A DNA stretch of 64,000 nt from assembly GCF_043196875.1 (NCBI RefSeq), contig NZ_JBEBMX010000001.1, positions 930,001 to 994,000 of the forward strand, read 5' to 3'. This stretch comes from Saccharospirillum sp043196875. Lineage in GTDB: Bacteria > Pseudomonadota > Gammaproteobacteria > Pseudomonadales > Natronospirillaceae. This document shows, in pieces, positions 42,732 to 51,452 of the stretch; within the stretch, counting starts at the first letter, position 1; each line of letters starts with the position of its first letter. The notes beneath the pieces were generated by a model that saw only the letters and a list, made by a program, of their open reading frames with translations, was not told where the DNA came from and ran no database searches. The translations under genes were made by a program, and so were the position numbers.

Positions 42732-43247
42732 TTAATTGGATTTTTCAGACTTCCTTATCCAATCGAAGTACCAGTTTGGCTGTTGCCATTCGTTATCCAT
42801 TTTCATTTGATAATCAAAGTATCTTGGGTACTGATGGTGCTCAATCAGGTGTTGAAGGTGCTCGTGTGCGATATCCGGATCGTAGACCATCCACACCAAT
42901 CGACGGGTTTTATTCCAGGTTTCCCTGGCTAAAAATAAAGCATTGCCTCCTGCTTTAATTTCTTTGTTGAGCTTGTCAGCAAAGGCTTCGACGATTTCTC
43001 TTTCCTGAATGGACGGCATTCCATTGTCAATAATTTCTGATTCGTCAAAGTCGATAATCAATGAAAGATGCCAACAGAAAACTCCTTGATGATCAAAGTC
43101 CATTAACCCTGTATTGATGACCGCAACGCCGGGCAATCCTTCTCGCCGGTAATTGGCGACGGTGAAAGTCTCTTGCGGAAGTATCAATCGTACTTCAGTG
43201 CCTTCCTTCTTAGGTTCGCTGAATTTTTTGAGCAGTTTTTTTAGCAA
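42732..43247 (-). CDS. DUF695-like protein
   Basis: A 171-aa soluble protein tentatively assigned to DUF695. Visible features: a Lys-rich N terminus (MLKKLLKKFSEPKKEG), LPQETFTVANYRREGLPGVA, and a Trp-rich C terminus (WQQPNWYFDWIRK). Base composition is clearly lower in GC than neighbours, suggesting recent transfer. Function unknown. Confidence 0.55.
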   Translation of the reverse strand: MLKKLLKKFSEPKKEGTEVRLILPQETFTVANYRREGLPGVAVINTGLMDFDHQGVFCWHLSLIIDFDESEIIDNGMPSIQEREIVEAFADKLNKEIKAGGNALFLARETWNKTRRLVWMVYDPDIAHEHLQHLIEHHQYPRYFDYQMKMDNEWQQPNWYFDWIRKSEKSN

Positions 43248-43296
43248 ACGATAGCCTCATTGATAAACGACTGATTTTATTAATCAGCTTCTTTGG

Positions 43297-43671
43297 CTAG
43301 CGGTAGTGCTCATTTCCTTCGCTCTTCAATTCCCTTACCGGCCTCACTTCCACACTGCCATAACGCGCCGGTGGAATTTTGCCAGCCAGTTGAATGGCCT
43401 GATTTAGATCGCGCGCTTCCAGTAAATAAAACCCGGCCAATTGTTCGCGGGTTTCGGCGAAGGGGCCATCGGTTACGGTCACTTTACCATCGCGTACGCG
43501 CACGGTGGTGGCGGTATCGACCGGCATCAGCGGGCGGCCGTCGAGCATCTGGCCATTGGCGGTGAGGCCTTCACCGCAGGCGATGCATTCCCGGTTCAGG
43601 GCGTCCCAGTCGTCGGTTGAAAGTTCGGCCATCTTGGCTTCGCTGTAGTAGACCAGAGCTAGGTATTGCAT
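43297..43671 (-). CDS. YCII/DGPF family protein
   Basis: A 124-aa single-domain YCII protein starting MQYLALVYYSE with the diagnostic DGPFAETREQLAGFYLLEA. ATG 43671 has GGAG 7 nt upstream. It is directly downstream of the ECF sigma gene (58-bp gap), the usual arrangement for ECF42 systems. The YCII fold resembles a ferredoxin-like dimer with a conserved His/Asp pair; its role is unresolved. Confidence 0.88.
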   Translation of the reverse strand: MQYLALVYYSEAKMAELSTDDWDALNRECIACGEGLTANGQMLDGRPLMPVDTATTVRVRDGKVTVTDGPFAETREQLAGFYLLEARDLNQAIQLAGKIPPARYGSVEVRPVRELKSEGNEHYR

Positions 43672-43729
43672 GGTGTTTCTCCGTGGTGGTTTTGTTGTAG
43701 TCGCTGGCCGAGATTGCAATTCGACATTG

Positions 43730-44956
43730 TTAACCCAGCGCTTTTAGTTGGCGTTGCAGAAAACGCTGCTCCGGTGCCAGAGCCGTAAGTGCCAGTGCTT
43801 GTTGATAGGCGGCACGGGCTTTATCCAGTTGACCAAGCTGGCGACAGAAATCGGCGCGGGCGGCGAACGTCAGATGGTAGTTTTGCAAGGTGGCATCGCT
43901 GAGCAGCGCTTCAATGGCAGTAAGTCCCGCCGCCGGGCCCTGGCTCATCCCCAGAGCGACAGCACGGTTCAGGGCGATGACTGGCGATGGGTTCAGTTGC
44001 AGCAGAGCATCGTAGAGGCCAAGAATCTGCGCCCAGTCGGTGTCGGCAAAGTTAGCGGCTTCGGCATGCAGGGCGGCGATGGCGGCCTGCAAACCGTAAG
44101 GCCCGATACCGCCCGGCGCCAAAGCGCGCGGCACTAACGCACAGCCTTCGTCGATCAGTTTGCTGTCCCACAGGCTGCGGTCCTGATCCTGCAAGCGCAC
44201 CAGTTCACCCTGGGCATCGCTGCGCGCAGGTCGACGCGAATGGTGCAACAGCATCAGGGCAAGCAGGCCGAGTGCTTCGGGTTCGGGTAACAGGTCGGCC
44301 AGCATGCGGCCGAGGCGAATGGCTTCTTCGGCGAGGTCCGGCCGGGTCAGATCATCGCCTTCCGAAGCCGCATAGCCTTCGTTAAACAGCAGATAGACCA
44401 CCGCCAGGACCGCTTCCAGTCGCTGCGCCAGTTCGTGGCGTTCGGGTACTTCGTAGGGGATGCCGGCGTCGCGGATTTTGCTTTTGGCGCGCACGATGCG
44501 CTGGGCGATGGTCGGGGTTTTGGTGAGAAAGGCGCGCGCCACTTCTTCGGTGCGCAGGCCGCAGACTTCACGCAGGGTGAGCGCTAACTGAGCGGGCCGG
44601 GCCAGTGCCGGGTGGCAGCAGGTGAAGATCAGCCGTAATGGGTCGTCGTCGATGCTGTGATCGATATCGTCCGCTTCGGCCTCCTGGTCGATCAGGGCCT
44701 GAGTGGTCATTTCCTCGACCGCATCGCGGTGGCGGTTGCGGCGGCGCAGCTGGTCGATGGCTTTGAAGCGTCCGGCGGAAACCAGCCAGGCTCGGGGGTT
44801 ATCCGGTATGCCGTCTTCGGGCCATTGTTTTAAGGCGGCCATAAAGGCGTCGTGTAAGGCTTCTTCGGCCAGGTCGAAATCGCCAAGCAGGCGAATCAGG
44901 GTGGCGAGAACGCGGCGATTTTCTTGTTGGTAGAGGCGTTCGATGTCGGTGCGCAT
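43730..44956 (-). CDS. ECF sigma factor with C-terminal helical extension (ECF42-like)
   Basis: A 408-aa sigma-70-family protein. Region 2 is in residues 5-75 (FDLAEEALHDAFMAALKQWP; FKAIDQLRRRNRHRD), region 4 in about 120-180 (LALTLREVCGLRTEEVARAF), then a long TPR-like helical extension to the end (ARADFCRQLGQLDKARAAYQ). Such extended ECFs next to DGPF/YCII genes form the ECF42 group, which lack an anti-sigma factor and are thought to be controlled by the extension. The start at 44956 is preferred over 45058. Confidence 0.92.
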   Translation of the reverse strand: MRTDIERLYQQENRRVLATLIRLLGDFDLAEEALHDAFMAALKQWPEDGIPDNPRAWLVSAGRFKAIDQLRRRNRHRDAVEEMTTQALIDQEAEADDIDHSIDDDPLRLIFTCCHPALARPAQLALTLREVCGLRTEEVARAFLTKTPTIAQRIVRAKSKIRDAGIPYEVPERHELAQRLEAVLAVVYLLFNEGYAASEGDDLTRPDLAEEAIRLGRMLADLLPEPEALGLLALMLLHHSRRPARSDAQGELVRLQDQDRSLWDSKLIDEGCALVPRALAPGGIGPYGLQAAIAALHAEAANFADTDWAQILGLYDALLQLNPSPVIALNRAVALGMSQGPAAGLTAIEALLSDATLQNYHLTFAARADFCRQLGQLDKARAAYQQALALTALAPEQRFLQRQLKALG

Positions 44957-45055
44957 ACAAGCCGTTATCCGAGGGGCTTGCGGGCAGTCTATCACTGAGT
45001 GAGAGGGGATAAAGCAGCTGTTGTCGGGGTGCGGATCTGCCCTGGCGCCCCGACA

Positions 45056-45111
45056 CAAAAAATGGGGAGCATCCTGTCAGCATCGTCTCTGACGAAATGG
45101 ATGCTCCCCAT
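45056..45111 (-). terminator. Strong intrinsic terminator of the DUF1127 gene
   Basis: ATGGGGAGCATCC (45062-45074) pairs perfectly with GGATGCTCCCCAT (45099-45111), with an inner stem GTCAG/CTGAC (45076-45080, 45089-45093). On the minus strand TTTTTT follows. It starts 3 bp past the DUF1127 stop. Confidence 0.9.
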
Positions 45112-45113
45112 CG

Positions 45114-45347
45114 TTAGGCGCTACCAGGCCCTGCTCTTTCTCTGCCAATACTGGCTTGCTCCTGGCGCTCTTCCTTAATCGTCTTCCAGTTCAGCGGACG
45201 CTCGACGGTTTGCTGGTGCAGACCAATATCGTTTTGCAGGTGATCACTTAAATGATCGGCCAGAAAGCGTTGCTGGCGTTTCTCTTTGAGCCACAGGTTC
45301 AATTCGCGGCGGCGCTGCAAATGGTTGATCAATTTGTTGACTAACAT
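45114..45347 (-). CDS. DUF1127-like small basic protein
   Basis: A 77-aa basic protein with Arg-rich N-terminal helix (INHLQRRRELNLWLKEKRQQ) and the DUF1127 signature-like HLQNDIGLHQQTVERPL (compare L..L.D..L.DIGL). Small DUF1127 proteins in other bacteria affect RNA turnover and phosphate or carbon metabolism. The tail (RERAGPGSA) is unusual. A ribosome site GGAGAACG precedes the ATG. It has a strong terminator and a possible upstream micro-ORF. Confidence 0.75.
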   Translation of the reverse strand: MLVNKLINHLQRRRELNLWLKEKRQQRFLADHLSDHLQNDIGLHQQTVERPLNWKTIKEERQEQASIGRERAGPGSA

Positions 45348-45429
45348 GGTTCGTTCTCCAGTTTGTTAAGCCTGGAGCGACGGATTGGAGCCTTGGAGGG
45401 AACTGTTTTGTGGTGCTAAATCAGTACGG

Positions 45430-45450
45430 GCCGCGGCTTCAATCCGCGGC
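45430..45450 (-). other. Stem-loop between micro-ORF and DUF1127 gene
   Basis: GCCGCGG (45430-45436), a 7-nt loop and CCGCGGC (45444-45450) form a 7-bp GC-rich stem. No T-run follows on the minus strand, so it may be a processing or attenuator structure rather than a terminator. Confidence 0.4.
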
Positions 45451-45464
45451 TCGTGAGGCAGGTG

Positions 45465-45560
45465 TTACACGAATCGCGGACGCAACAGATTTTTAACTCC
45501 GGTCGCCATCAGGCGGGCGGAGCAAGAGGTATTTTGTGCGTATGGATGAATGCGTCGCAT
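45465..45560 (-). CDS. Possible 31-aa micro-protein or leader peptide
   Basis: On the minus strand the strong ribosome site GGAGG lies 6 nt before an ATG (45560), opening a 31-codon frame that starts MRRIHPYAQNTSCSARLMAT and ends RPRFV. It is basic and has no recognised family. It precedes the DUF1127 gene by 117 bp, with a GC-rich stem between. It may be a regulatory leader peptide or a real small protein. The rest of 45348-45707 has no other gene; a heat-shock-like promoter is noted at 45631-45660. Confidence 0.45.
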   Translation of the reverse strand: MRRIHPYAQNTSCSARLMATGVKNLLRPRFV

Positions 45561-45630
45561 AGCTAACCTCCGTCTGTGCTTATGAATTCGTGTTGAGGGT
45601 TTAAAATGACGAAACACTGCGTTTCGACCC

Positions 45631-45660
45631 GTGGGACTGTATAACAAGCTTTTCAAGGGC
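45631..45660 (-). promoter_or_regulatory. Possible sigma-32-like promoter upstream of micro-ORF/DUF1127
   Basis: On the minus strand GCCCTTGAAA (45660-45651) followed after 14 bp by TCCCAC (45636-45631) resembles the heat-shock consensus CTTGAAA-N13-15-CCCCAT. The -10 match is partial. A hairpin CGAAAC/GTTTCG (45610-45626) follows in the leader. Confidence 0.35.
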
Positions 45661-45707
45661 TCAAGCTGAAAAAGCTTATTGAACGAAATTTTCCGAGACG
45701 ATCAGTG

Positions 45708-46262
45708 TCAGGCTGGCGCAACACCGTTCAGACCTTCGGCGCGATAGTCGTCTTTCAGTTTGACGTAGTTGGCGGCCGAATAGCGGAAGTAGCTCAGCTC
45801 TTTTTCGCTCAGTGCACGCTGCTGTCGCGCCGGTGATCCGACGTAGAGATAACCCGATTCCAGCCGTTTGCCCGGTGGCACCAGCGAGCCCGCGCCGATC
45901 ACTACCCGGTCTTCGACCACAGCGCCATCGAGTACGGTGGTGCCAATGCCGATCAGCACTTCATTGCCAATGGTGCAGCCATGCAGACAGGCCTGATGAC
46001 CGATGGTGACATCGTCGCCGATGGTCAAGGGATAACCGTCCGGGTTGTAGTCGCTGGCGTGGGTGATGTGCAGCACCACGCCATCCTGGACGGAAGTACG
46101 CGCACCGATGCGGATGCGGTGCATATCGCCGCGTACGATGGCACCCGGCCAGACCGAGACATCATCACCCAGTTCCACATCGCCAATGACCATGGCGCTG
46201 GGATCGACAAACACCGCCCGGCCCAGTTTGGGTTGATGGTTGCGAAATGAATGGATGGCCAT
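45708..46262 (-). CDS. Gamma-class carbonic anhydrase-like protein (YrdA family)
   Basis: A left-handed beta-helix hexapeptide-repeat protein of 184 aa. Metal-binding residues of the gamma-CA type are visible: VLHITHASDYNPDG and TIGHQACLHGCTIG supply the His ligands. VWPGAIVRGDMHRIRIGA and VQDGVVLH are family blocks. AGGAGCAAGGACG precedes ATG 46262; 46280 would add 6 residues. Carbonic anhydrase activity is likely but varies within this family. Confidence 0.93.
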   Translation of the reverse strand: MAIHSFRNHQPKLGRAVFVDPSAMVIGDVELGDDVSVWPGAIVRGDMHRIRIGARTSVQDGVVLHITHASDYNPDGYPLTIGDDVTIGHQACLHGCTIGNEVLIGIGTTVLDGAVVEDRVVIGAGSLVPPGKRLESGYLYVGSPARQQRALSEKELSYFRYSAANYVKLKDDYRAEGLNGVAPA

Positions 46263-46328
46263 CGTCCTTGCTCCTGTCATAAAGCTGAGTCAGCATTGTC
46301 GCAGTTTGCCTGTTAGGTTGCATTGCTC

Positions 46329-47864
46329 ATGCTTAAGTTGTCGGATTTCTGGCGCAACCGGGTCGAAGAAATGGCTGCCATCGATCTGGGTTCCAACTCC
46401 TTTCATATGATTGTCGCCCGCCTCGACAAGGGCGAGTTGACCGTGCTCGACCGCATTAAAGAGCCGGTGCGATTAGGGTTTGGTCTAAGCGAAGATGGCG
46501 CTCTGGACGATTTGTCACAGCGTCGCGCCCTGGAATGTCTGAGCCGCTTTGGTCAGCGCATCAGTCATTTGCCGGCCTCGGCAGTCCGCGCCGTTGGCAC
46601 GCGAACCTTGCGCAAGGCGACCAACTCGTCAGTGTTTTTAACCAAGGCTGAACAGGCGCTCGGTCATCGTATCGATGTGATTTCTGGCGCCGAAGAAGCG
46701 CGGCTGATTTATCAGGGCGTGGCCCAAGGGCTGGATGACGAACTCGATCGCCGCCTGGTGGTCGACATCGGTGGCGGCAGCACCGAGGTGATTGTCGGCG
46801 AACAATTCCAGCCCTTGCAGCTGGAAAGTCTGGGTATGGGTTGCGTTGCTTTGATGCGCGAATTTTTCGAATCCGGTTCGCTGAGCAAAAAAGCCGTGAA
46901 GAAGGCGACCACCTATTGCCTGCAAAAAATTGAACCGGTGCGCGATGAATTCCTAACGGTCGGCTGGCAACGCGCCATCGGTTGTTCCGGTTCCATCAAG
47001 GCCATTTCCAAAGTTGCTGAAGCGACCACCGGTTCACCCATTATTACCCGCGCCTTGCTGGACGATTTATGCGACCAGGCTGGCCAGGCTAAATCGATTG
47101 ATGACTTCAAACCGGATGGTCTGGGCAGCGATCGGCAGCCGGTCTTTGTCGGCGGTTTGATCGTCTTGCGCGCTGTCTTCGAAGGCCTGGGCCTCGACAG
47201 CATGGAAGCGTCGCCCTGGGCGCTGCGTGAAGGCTTGTTGTACGACCTTATTGGCCGGCTCGATCAGGAAGATGTGCGCAGTCGCGGTGTGACTCATCTG
47301 GCGCAACGCTTTCACGCCGATGCCGCTCAGGCCGAGCGCGTCGCTGCCACCGCCGAAGGTTTTTTAAACGATAATGTCGACGCTTTGGGGCTGAGCGATC
47401 CACATCCGTGGAACAATTATTTGCGCTGGGCGGCGCAGCTGGCCGAAGTGGGTTTGGACATCAGCCATAACCAGTTCCACAAACATTCGGCGTACATTGT
47501 GCAGCATTGTGACCTAGCGGGTTTCAGTCGCGAAGAACAACAGCGACTGACATTTTTGATTCAACATCATCGCAAAAAACCGGACGCCGATGCACTGACA
47601 CATTTAACCGATGAAGACCGCCAGATTCTGCCCGCCTTGTTGGTGATGTTTCGTCTTGCAGTGGTGCTGCATCGCGCCCGTACCGGTAGTAAATCGGAAG
47701 GCATTTCGTTGCGTATCGACAACACCGATCTGACCTTGATCGCTACCGCAGATTGGTGGGAAGAGCACAGCCTGACCCAGGCCGACCTGGAGCAGGAAGC
47801 GCAGTATCTGACTAAGCTGGGTTATCAATTGCAGTTGCCGACAATGGCGAACGGCGACAGCTGA
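46329..47864 (+). CDS. ppx: Exopolyphosphatase (Ppx/GppA family)
   Basis: Hydrolyses terminal phosphates from long polyphosphate chains. About 511 aa from ATG 46329. The ASKHA ATPase motifs are AAIDLGSNSFHMIVARL and VVDIGGGSTEVIVG. ISGAEEARLIYQGVA and the C-terminal HD-like region (HNQFHKHSAYIVQHCDL) fit Ppx rather than GppA. The gene converges on ppk1, their stop codons one base apart, so polyP synthesis and breakdown genes face each other as in pseudomonads. Confidence 0.93.
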   Translation: MLKLSDFWRNRVEEMAAIDLGSNSFHMIVARLDKGELTVLDRIKEPVRLGFGLSEDGALDDLSQRRALECLSRFGQRISHLPASAVRAVGTRTLRKATNSSVFLTKAEQALGHRIDVISGAEEARLIYQGVAQGLDDELDRRLVVDIGGGSTEVIVGEQFQPLQLESLGMGCVALMREFFESGSLSKKAVKKATTYCLQKIEPVRDEFLTVGWQRAIGCSGSIKAISKVAEATTGSPIITRALLDDLCDQAGQAKSIDDFKPDGLGSDRQPVFVGGLIVLRAVFEGLGLDSMEASPWALREGLLYDLIGRLDQEDVRSRGVTHLAQRFHADAAQAERVAATAEGFLNDNVDALGLSDPHPWNNYLRWAAQLAEVGLDISHNQFHKHSAYIVQHCDLAGFSREEQQRLTFLIQHHRKKPDADALTHLTDEDRQILPALLVMFRLAVVLHRARTGSKSEGISLRIDNTDLTLIATADWWEEHSLTQADLEQEAQYLTKLGYQLQLPTMANGDS

Positions 47865-47865
47865 A

Positions 47866-49950
47866 TCAACTGATACCGGCGCCGCTGATGGCTTCATCCA
47901 GCAAACTCTGTTGCGCCGAAACAGGCGTTGCTTTGCCGGGGCGACACAACAGGTAATGACCGTCACTGTCGAGTTCCCAGGCCTGGCAATTATCGGCCAG
48001 ATAACTTTCCAAATCCTTGATCACCTTGTCGCGCAGTTTTTTGGTTAACAGCGGGAAACCGATTTCTACGCGATGAAACATATTGCGGCTCATCCAGTCG
48101 GCGCTGGCGAGAATCACTTCCGGATCACCGTCGTTATGGAAGCAGTAAGCGCGGGTGTGTTCGAGGAAACGACCGACGATGGAACGCACCCGAATATTTT
48201 CCGAAACACCGGGCAAGCCCGGACGAATCTGACAGACACCACGGACAATTAAATCGACCTGGACACCCGCCTGGCTGGCTTCATAAAGTTTACGCGCCAG
48301 TTGTTCTTCGTAGAGTGAATTCATCTTCAAAATAATGCGCGCGGCTTTGCCGGCTTGAGCGTTTTCAATTTCACGCTCGATGCGGCGCATCATGGTTTTA
48401 TGCAGCGTAAAAGGCGATTGAAACAGCGTATCGAGTTTGCTGACCTTGCCCAGGCTGGTGAGCTGCAGAAACACCCGATAAACATCATCACCAATCTGCT
48501 TATTGCAGGTCAGTAAACCATAGTCGGTGTATACTTGAGCTGTTTTCGGATGGTAATTACCGGTACCCAGATGCACATAATGACGCAGCTTGTCGCCTTC
48601 GCGCCGCGCCACCATCAACATCTTGGCGTGGGTTTTATAACCGACGATGCCGTACACCACATGAATGCCATATTCCTGCAACCGTTCGGCCAAAACCACA
48701 TTGGCCTCTTCATCAAAACGCGCCAGCAATTCGATGATGACGGTGACTTCTTTGCCGGCTTTGGCAGCGGCTACTAATTCATCGACGATGATCGAATTGG
48801 CACCGGTGCGATACAGCGTTTGCTTGATGGTGAGCACGTTCGGATCTTTCGCCGCCTGACGAATAAAATCGACCACCGGCATAAAGGAATCGAACGGATG
48901 ATGCAGCAGAATATCGCTCTTTTTAATGGCATCGAAAATATTGGCTTTGCGACGCAATACGCGCGGAACCCGGGCATCAAAGGGCGGATAGAGCAGTTCT
49001 GGGCGAGCGACTGTGTCAATCAGGTTGGCGAGCCGATTCAGGTTAACCGGGCCGTTGGCACGGTATAAATCGGTCTCGGTAATTTCGAATTGCTTGAACA
49101 AAAATTCCAGTAATTCATCGGGGCAATTGGCGGCCACTTCCAACCGCACTTCATCGCCGTATTGGCGGTAAACCAGTTCCCCTTCGATGGCTCGGCGCAA
49201 ATCGCCGCTTTCTTCTTCATCGACGAACAGATCGGAATTGCGGGTAACGCGAAACTGGTAACAACCTTTGACTGTCATGCCGAAGAATATTTCGTCCATA
49301 AAGTAGTGAATGATGGACGACAGAAACACAAAGTCATGTGGACCCGAACCGGTTTCGTCGGCGGGCAGCTGAATCATATCGGGCAGAGCACGCGGGCATT
49401 GCACGATGGCCTGGCCGGAGTTGCGGCCGAAGGCGTCTTTACCATCGAGCTTGACGATAAAGTTCAGACTCTTATTGAGAATGCGCGGAAACGGATGCGC
49501 CGGGTCGAGCCCGATCGGGCTGAGCAACGGCAGTACTTCGTGCTCGAAAAACTGCTGCAACCAGGCGGTTTGCGACTCGCTCCAGTCTTCGCGTTTGATG
49601 ACCCGAATATGATGCTCGGCCAACAGCGGCAGCAACTGCTCATTGAGAATTTGATACTGGCGGTCCACCAGTTGGTGCGCGCGTTCCGCGATGTCATCCA
49701 ACTGCTGGCGCGGTGTCAGCCCTTCCGGACCGGTGAGGGTGGAGCCGGCTTCGAAGCGTTCTTTCAAACCGCCGACGCGAATCTCGAAAAACTCATCCAG
49801 GTTGGTGCTGGAAATGCACAGAAAACGCAGTCGCTCGAGCGCCGGAATCTGATTATTTTCAGCCTGGGACAGCACCCGGTCATGGAATTCGAGCAGCGAC
49901 AGCTCGCGATTGATGAAGTGGGCTGGGGTAACGGTGAGCGGTTCGGTCAT
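47866..49950 (-). CDS. ppk1: Polyphosphate kinase 1
   Basis: Makes inorganic polyphosphate reversibly from ATP. The 694-aa protein shows FINRELSLLEFHDRVL at the N terminus, the autophosphorylated catalytic His in VGYKTHAKMLMV, the second His in AYCFHNDGDPEV, and HLGTGNYHPKTAQVYTDYGL. GAGGCG lies just before ATG 49950; 49977 is less likely. It is convergent with ppx. Confidence 0.97.
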   Translation of the reverse strand: MTEPLTVTPAHFINRELSLLEFHDRVLSQAENNQIPALERLRFLCISSTNLDEFFEIRVGGLKERFEAGSTLTGPEGLTPRQQLDDIAERAHQLVDRQYQILNEQLLPLLAEHHIRVIKREDWSESQTAWLQQFFEHEVLPLLSPIGLDPAHPFPRILNKSLNFIVKLDGKDAFGRNSGQAIVQCPRALPDMIQLPADETGSGPHDFVFLSSIIHYFMDEIFFGMTVKGCYQFRVTRNSDLFVDEEESGDLRRAIEGELVYRQYGDEVRLEVAANCPDELLEFLFKQFEITETDLYRANGPVNLNRLANLIDTVARPELLYPPFDARVPRVLRRKANIFDAIKKSDILLHHPFDSFMPVVDFIRQAAKDPNVLTIKQTLYRTGANSIIVDELVAAAKAGKEVTVIIELLARFDEEANVVLAERLQEYGIHVVYGIVGYKTHAKMLMVARREGDKLRHYVHLGTGNYHPKTAQVYTDYGLLTCNKQIGDDVYRVFLQLTSLGKVSKLDTLFQSPFTLHKTMMRRIEREIENAQAGKAARIILKMNSLYEEQLARKLYEASQAGVQVDLIVRGVCQIRPGLPGVSENIRVRSIVGRFLEHTRAYCFHNDGDPEVILASADWMSRNMFHRVEIGFPLLTKKLRDKVIKDLESYLADNCQAWELDSDGHYLLCRPGKATPVSAQQSLLDEAISGAGIS

Positions 49951-50032
49951 GTCACGCCTCTGGATGGTCGGTTCCACCAGTGTATGACATTTAGATGGCA
50001 GGGAGGTTACAGCAGCATCGGGCGATACTGCT

Positions 50033-50080
50033 GGGAGACGCAGGACGCTGAGCTAGGTTTTCCGCTATCCGGCGTCTCCC
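50033..50080. other. Inverted repeat between ppk1 and hpt
   Basis: GGGAGACG (50033-50040) pairs with CGTCTCCC (50073-50080), and the right arm is partly duplicated at once (GTCTCCC, 50081-50087). A further perfect stem CCGTCAAAG/CTTTGACGG (50115-50134) overlaps the hpt stop codon. Together they may limit read-through from hpt into ppk1. Confidence 0.45.
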
Positions 50081-50117
50081 GTCTCCCGTCCAGCTGGGCG
50101 GCACTCCGCGTTTTCCG

Positions 50118-50675
50118 TCAAAGCCCTTTGACGGCGTAAATTCCCGGGGCGTTGCGCCAGTAGCCTTTGTAGTCCATGCCATAACCAAAGACATAACGGT
50201 CTTCGCATTGCAGACCAACGTAGTCGGGCACGATGTCCGGGCGGGCTTTACGGTCGTGTTGTTTGTCGACCAGAACGGCGATCTTGATCTCGGCGACACC
50301 GGCTTCGCGGCAGTGATCGACAATGGCGCCGAGGGTGGCACCTTCGTCATAGATGTCGTCCACGATCAGGATGGTACGGCCTTCCAGCGACTGCTGCGGC
50401 AGCATGCGCCACTCCAGGTCGGCGCCGGAAGTCTTGTCGCGGTAGCGGGTGGCGTGCAGATAGCTGATCTCCAGCGGGAAACCCAGCTTGGTGACCAGCT
50501 TGCCGGTCAGCACCAGGCCGCCGTTCATCACACTGAATACGATAGGGTTGGTCTGTTCCAGATCACGGGAGATGTCGGTAGCCATAGTATCGATGGCTTT
50601 TTCGACCTGGGTTTCACTGAACAGACAATCGGCCTGTTCGCGCACTTCACGAATCTCGGCGGGAATGGCGGTCAT
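50118..50675 (-). CDS. hpt: Hypoxanthine-guanine phosphoribosyltransferase
   Basis: Salvages hypoxanthine and guanine to IMP and GMP with PRPP. The 185-aa protein has the PRPP-binding motif TILIVDDIYDEGATLGAI, the early VFSVMNGGLVLTGKL loop, and the purine-binding VPDYVGLQCEDRYVFGYGMDYKGYWR. It belongs to the hypoxanthine PRT group of gamma-proteobacteria that keeps the name HGPRT. Divergent from folA. Confidence 0.94.
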   Translation of the reverse strand: MTAIPAEIREVREQADCLFSETQVEKAIDTMATDISRDLEQTNPIVFSVMNGGLVLTGKLVTKLGFPLEISYLHATRYRDKTSGADLEWRMLPQQSLEGRTILIVDDIYDEGATLGAIVDHCREAGVAEIKIAVLVDKQHDRKARPDIVPDYVGLQCEDRYVFGYGMDYKGYWRNAPGIYAVKGL

Positions 50676-50833
50676 AGCGGCCTCGGTTTGCTGGATAAGT
50701 GGTCAGGAAAAAAAGGGTTGCGAACTTTAGCGGCTCTGATGCAGCCGCGCAAGCCTGTGACCGACTGCGCCAGCGTCGTCCTCGCTGGCCGGGCTCTCTG
50801 TTAGTATACCGCGCTCAGTGAAGGAGAGAACGC

Positions 50834-51346
50834 ATGCGCATTGCACTTATCTGGGCTATGTCTGAGAACCACGTCATAGGCCGTGACAATAAACTGCCCT
50901 GGTACCTGCCCAACGACCTGAAATACTTCAAGCAGATCACCTCTGGCAAACCCGTCATCATGGGTCGCAAGACCTACGACAGCATCGGCCGACCGCTGCC
51001 CAATCGCACCAACATCATCATCACCCGCGATAGCGGGTTCAGCGCCGCAGGCTGTCAGGTGGTGCATTCGCTGGATGAGGCGCTGGAACTGGCTGATGCG
51101 CAACTGGCGGTGAATGGTGGCGAAGAAGTCATCGTGATGGGCGGAGCCCAGATTTACGCCGAAGCATTGCCGCGCGCCGATCGGCTTTATGTCACCCTGG
51201 TGCATGCCCAGGTCGCGGGTGATGCGCTCTTTCCTGCCATCGATTTTGACGCCTGGCAGGAACAGTCGCGTGAAGACTTTGCAGCCGAAGGTCCCAACCC
51301 TTACGACTACTCCTTTGTCATCTATGATCGGCCGGCGTTGAACTGA
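50834..51346 (+). CDS. folA: Dihydrofolate reductase
   Basis: Reduces dihydrofolate to tetrahydrofolate with NADPH. The 170-aa protein carries IWAMSENHVIGRDNKLPWYLPNDLKYFK with the catalytic acidic residue, VIMGRKTYDSIGRPLPNRTN, and VIVMGGAQIYAEALPRAD. A strong GAAGGAGAG ribosome site precedes the ATG. A TATACC at 50805-50810 might be a promoter element. Its 3' end includes a duplicated segment (see 51338-51393). Confidence 0.97.
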   Translation: MRIALIWAMSENHVIGRDNKLPWYLPNDLKYFKQITSGKPVIMGRKTYDSIGRPLPNRTNIIITRDSGFSAAGCQVVHSLDEALELADAQLAVNGGEEVIVMGGAQIYAEALPRADRLYVTLVHAQVAGDALFPAIDFDAWQEQSREDFAAEGPNPYDYSFVIYDRPALN

Positions 51347-51393
51347 CTAAGCGACTTTTCAAGGGACTTTCTAAGCGACTTTGAACTGACTAA
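51338..51393. repeat. Nested direct repeats at folA 3' end
   Basis: TTGAACTGACTAA occurs at 51338-51350 and 51381-51393, and CTAAGCGACTTT at 51347-51358 and 51371-51382. The first copy includes the folA stop codon, so the gene's tail was locally duplicated. Confidence 0.75.
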
Positions 51394-51452
51394 AAAGCGT
51401 CTAAACTGATCGCACCTGTGGTCAACCGGCAGCGCCGGTAAGGAGCATAACG

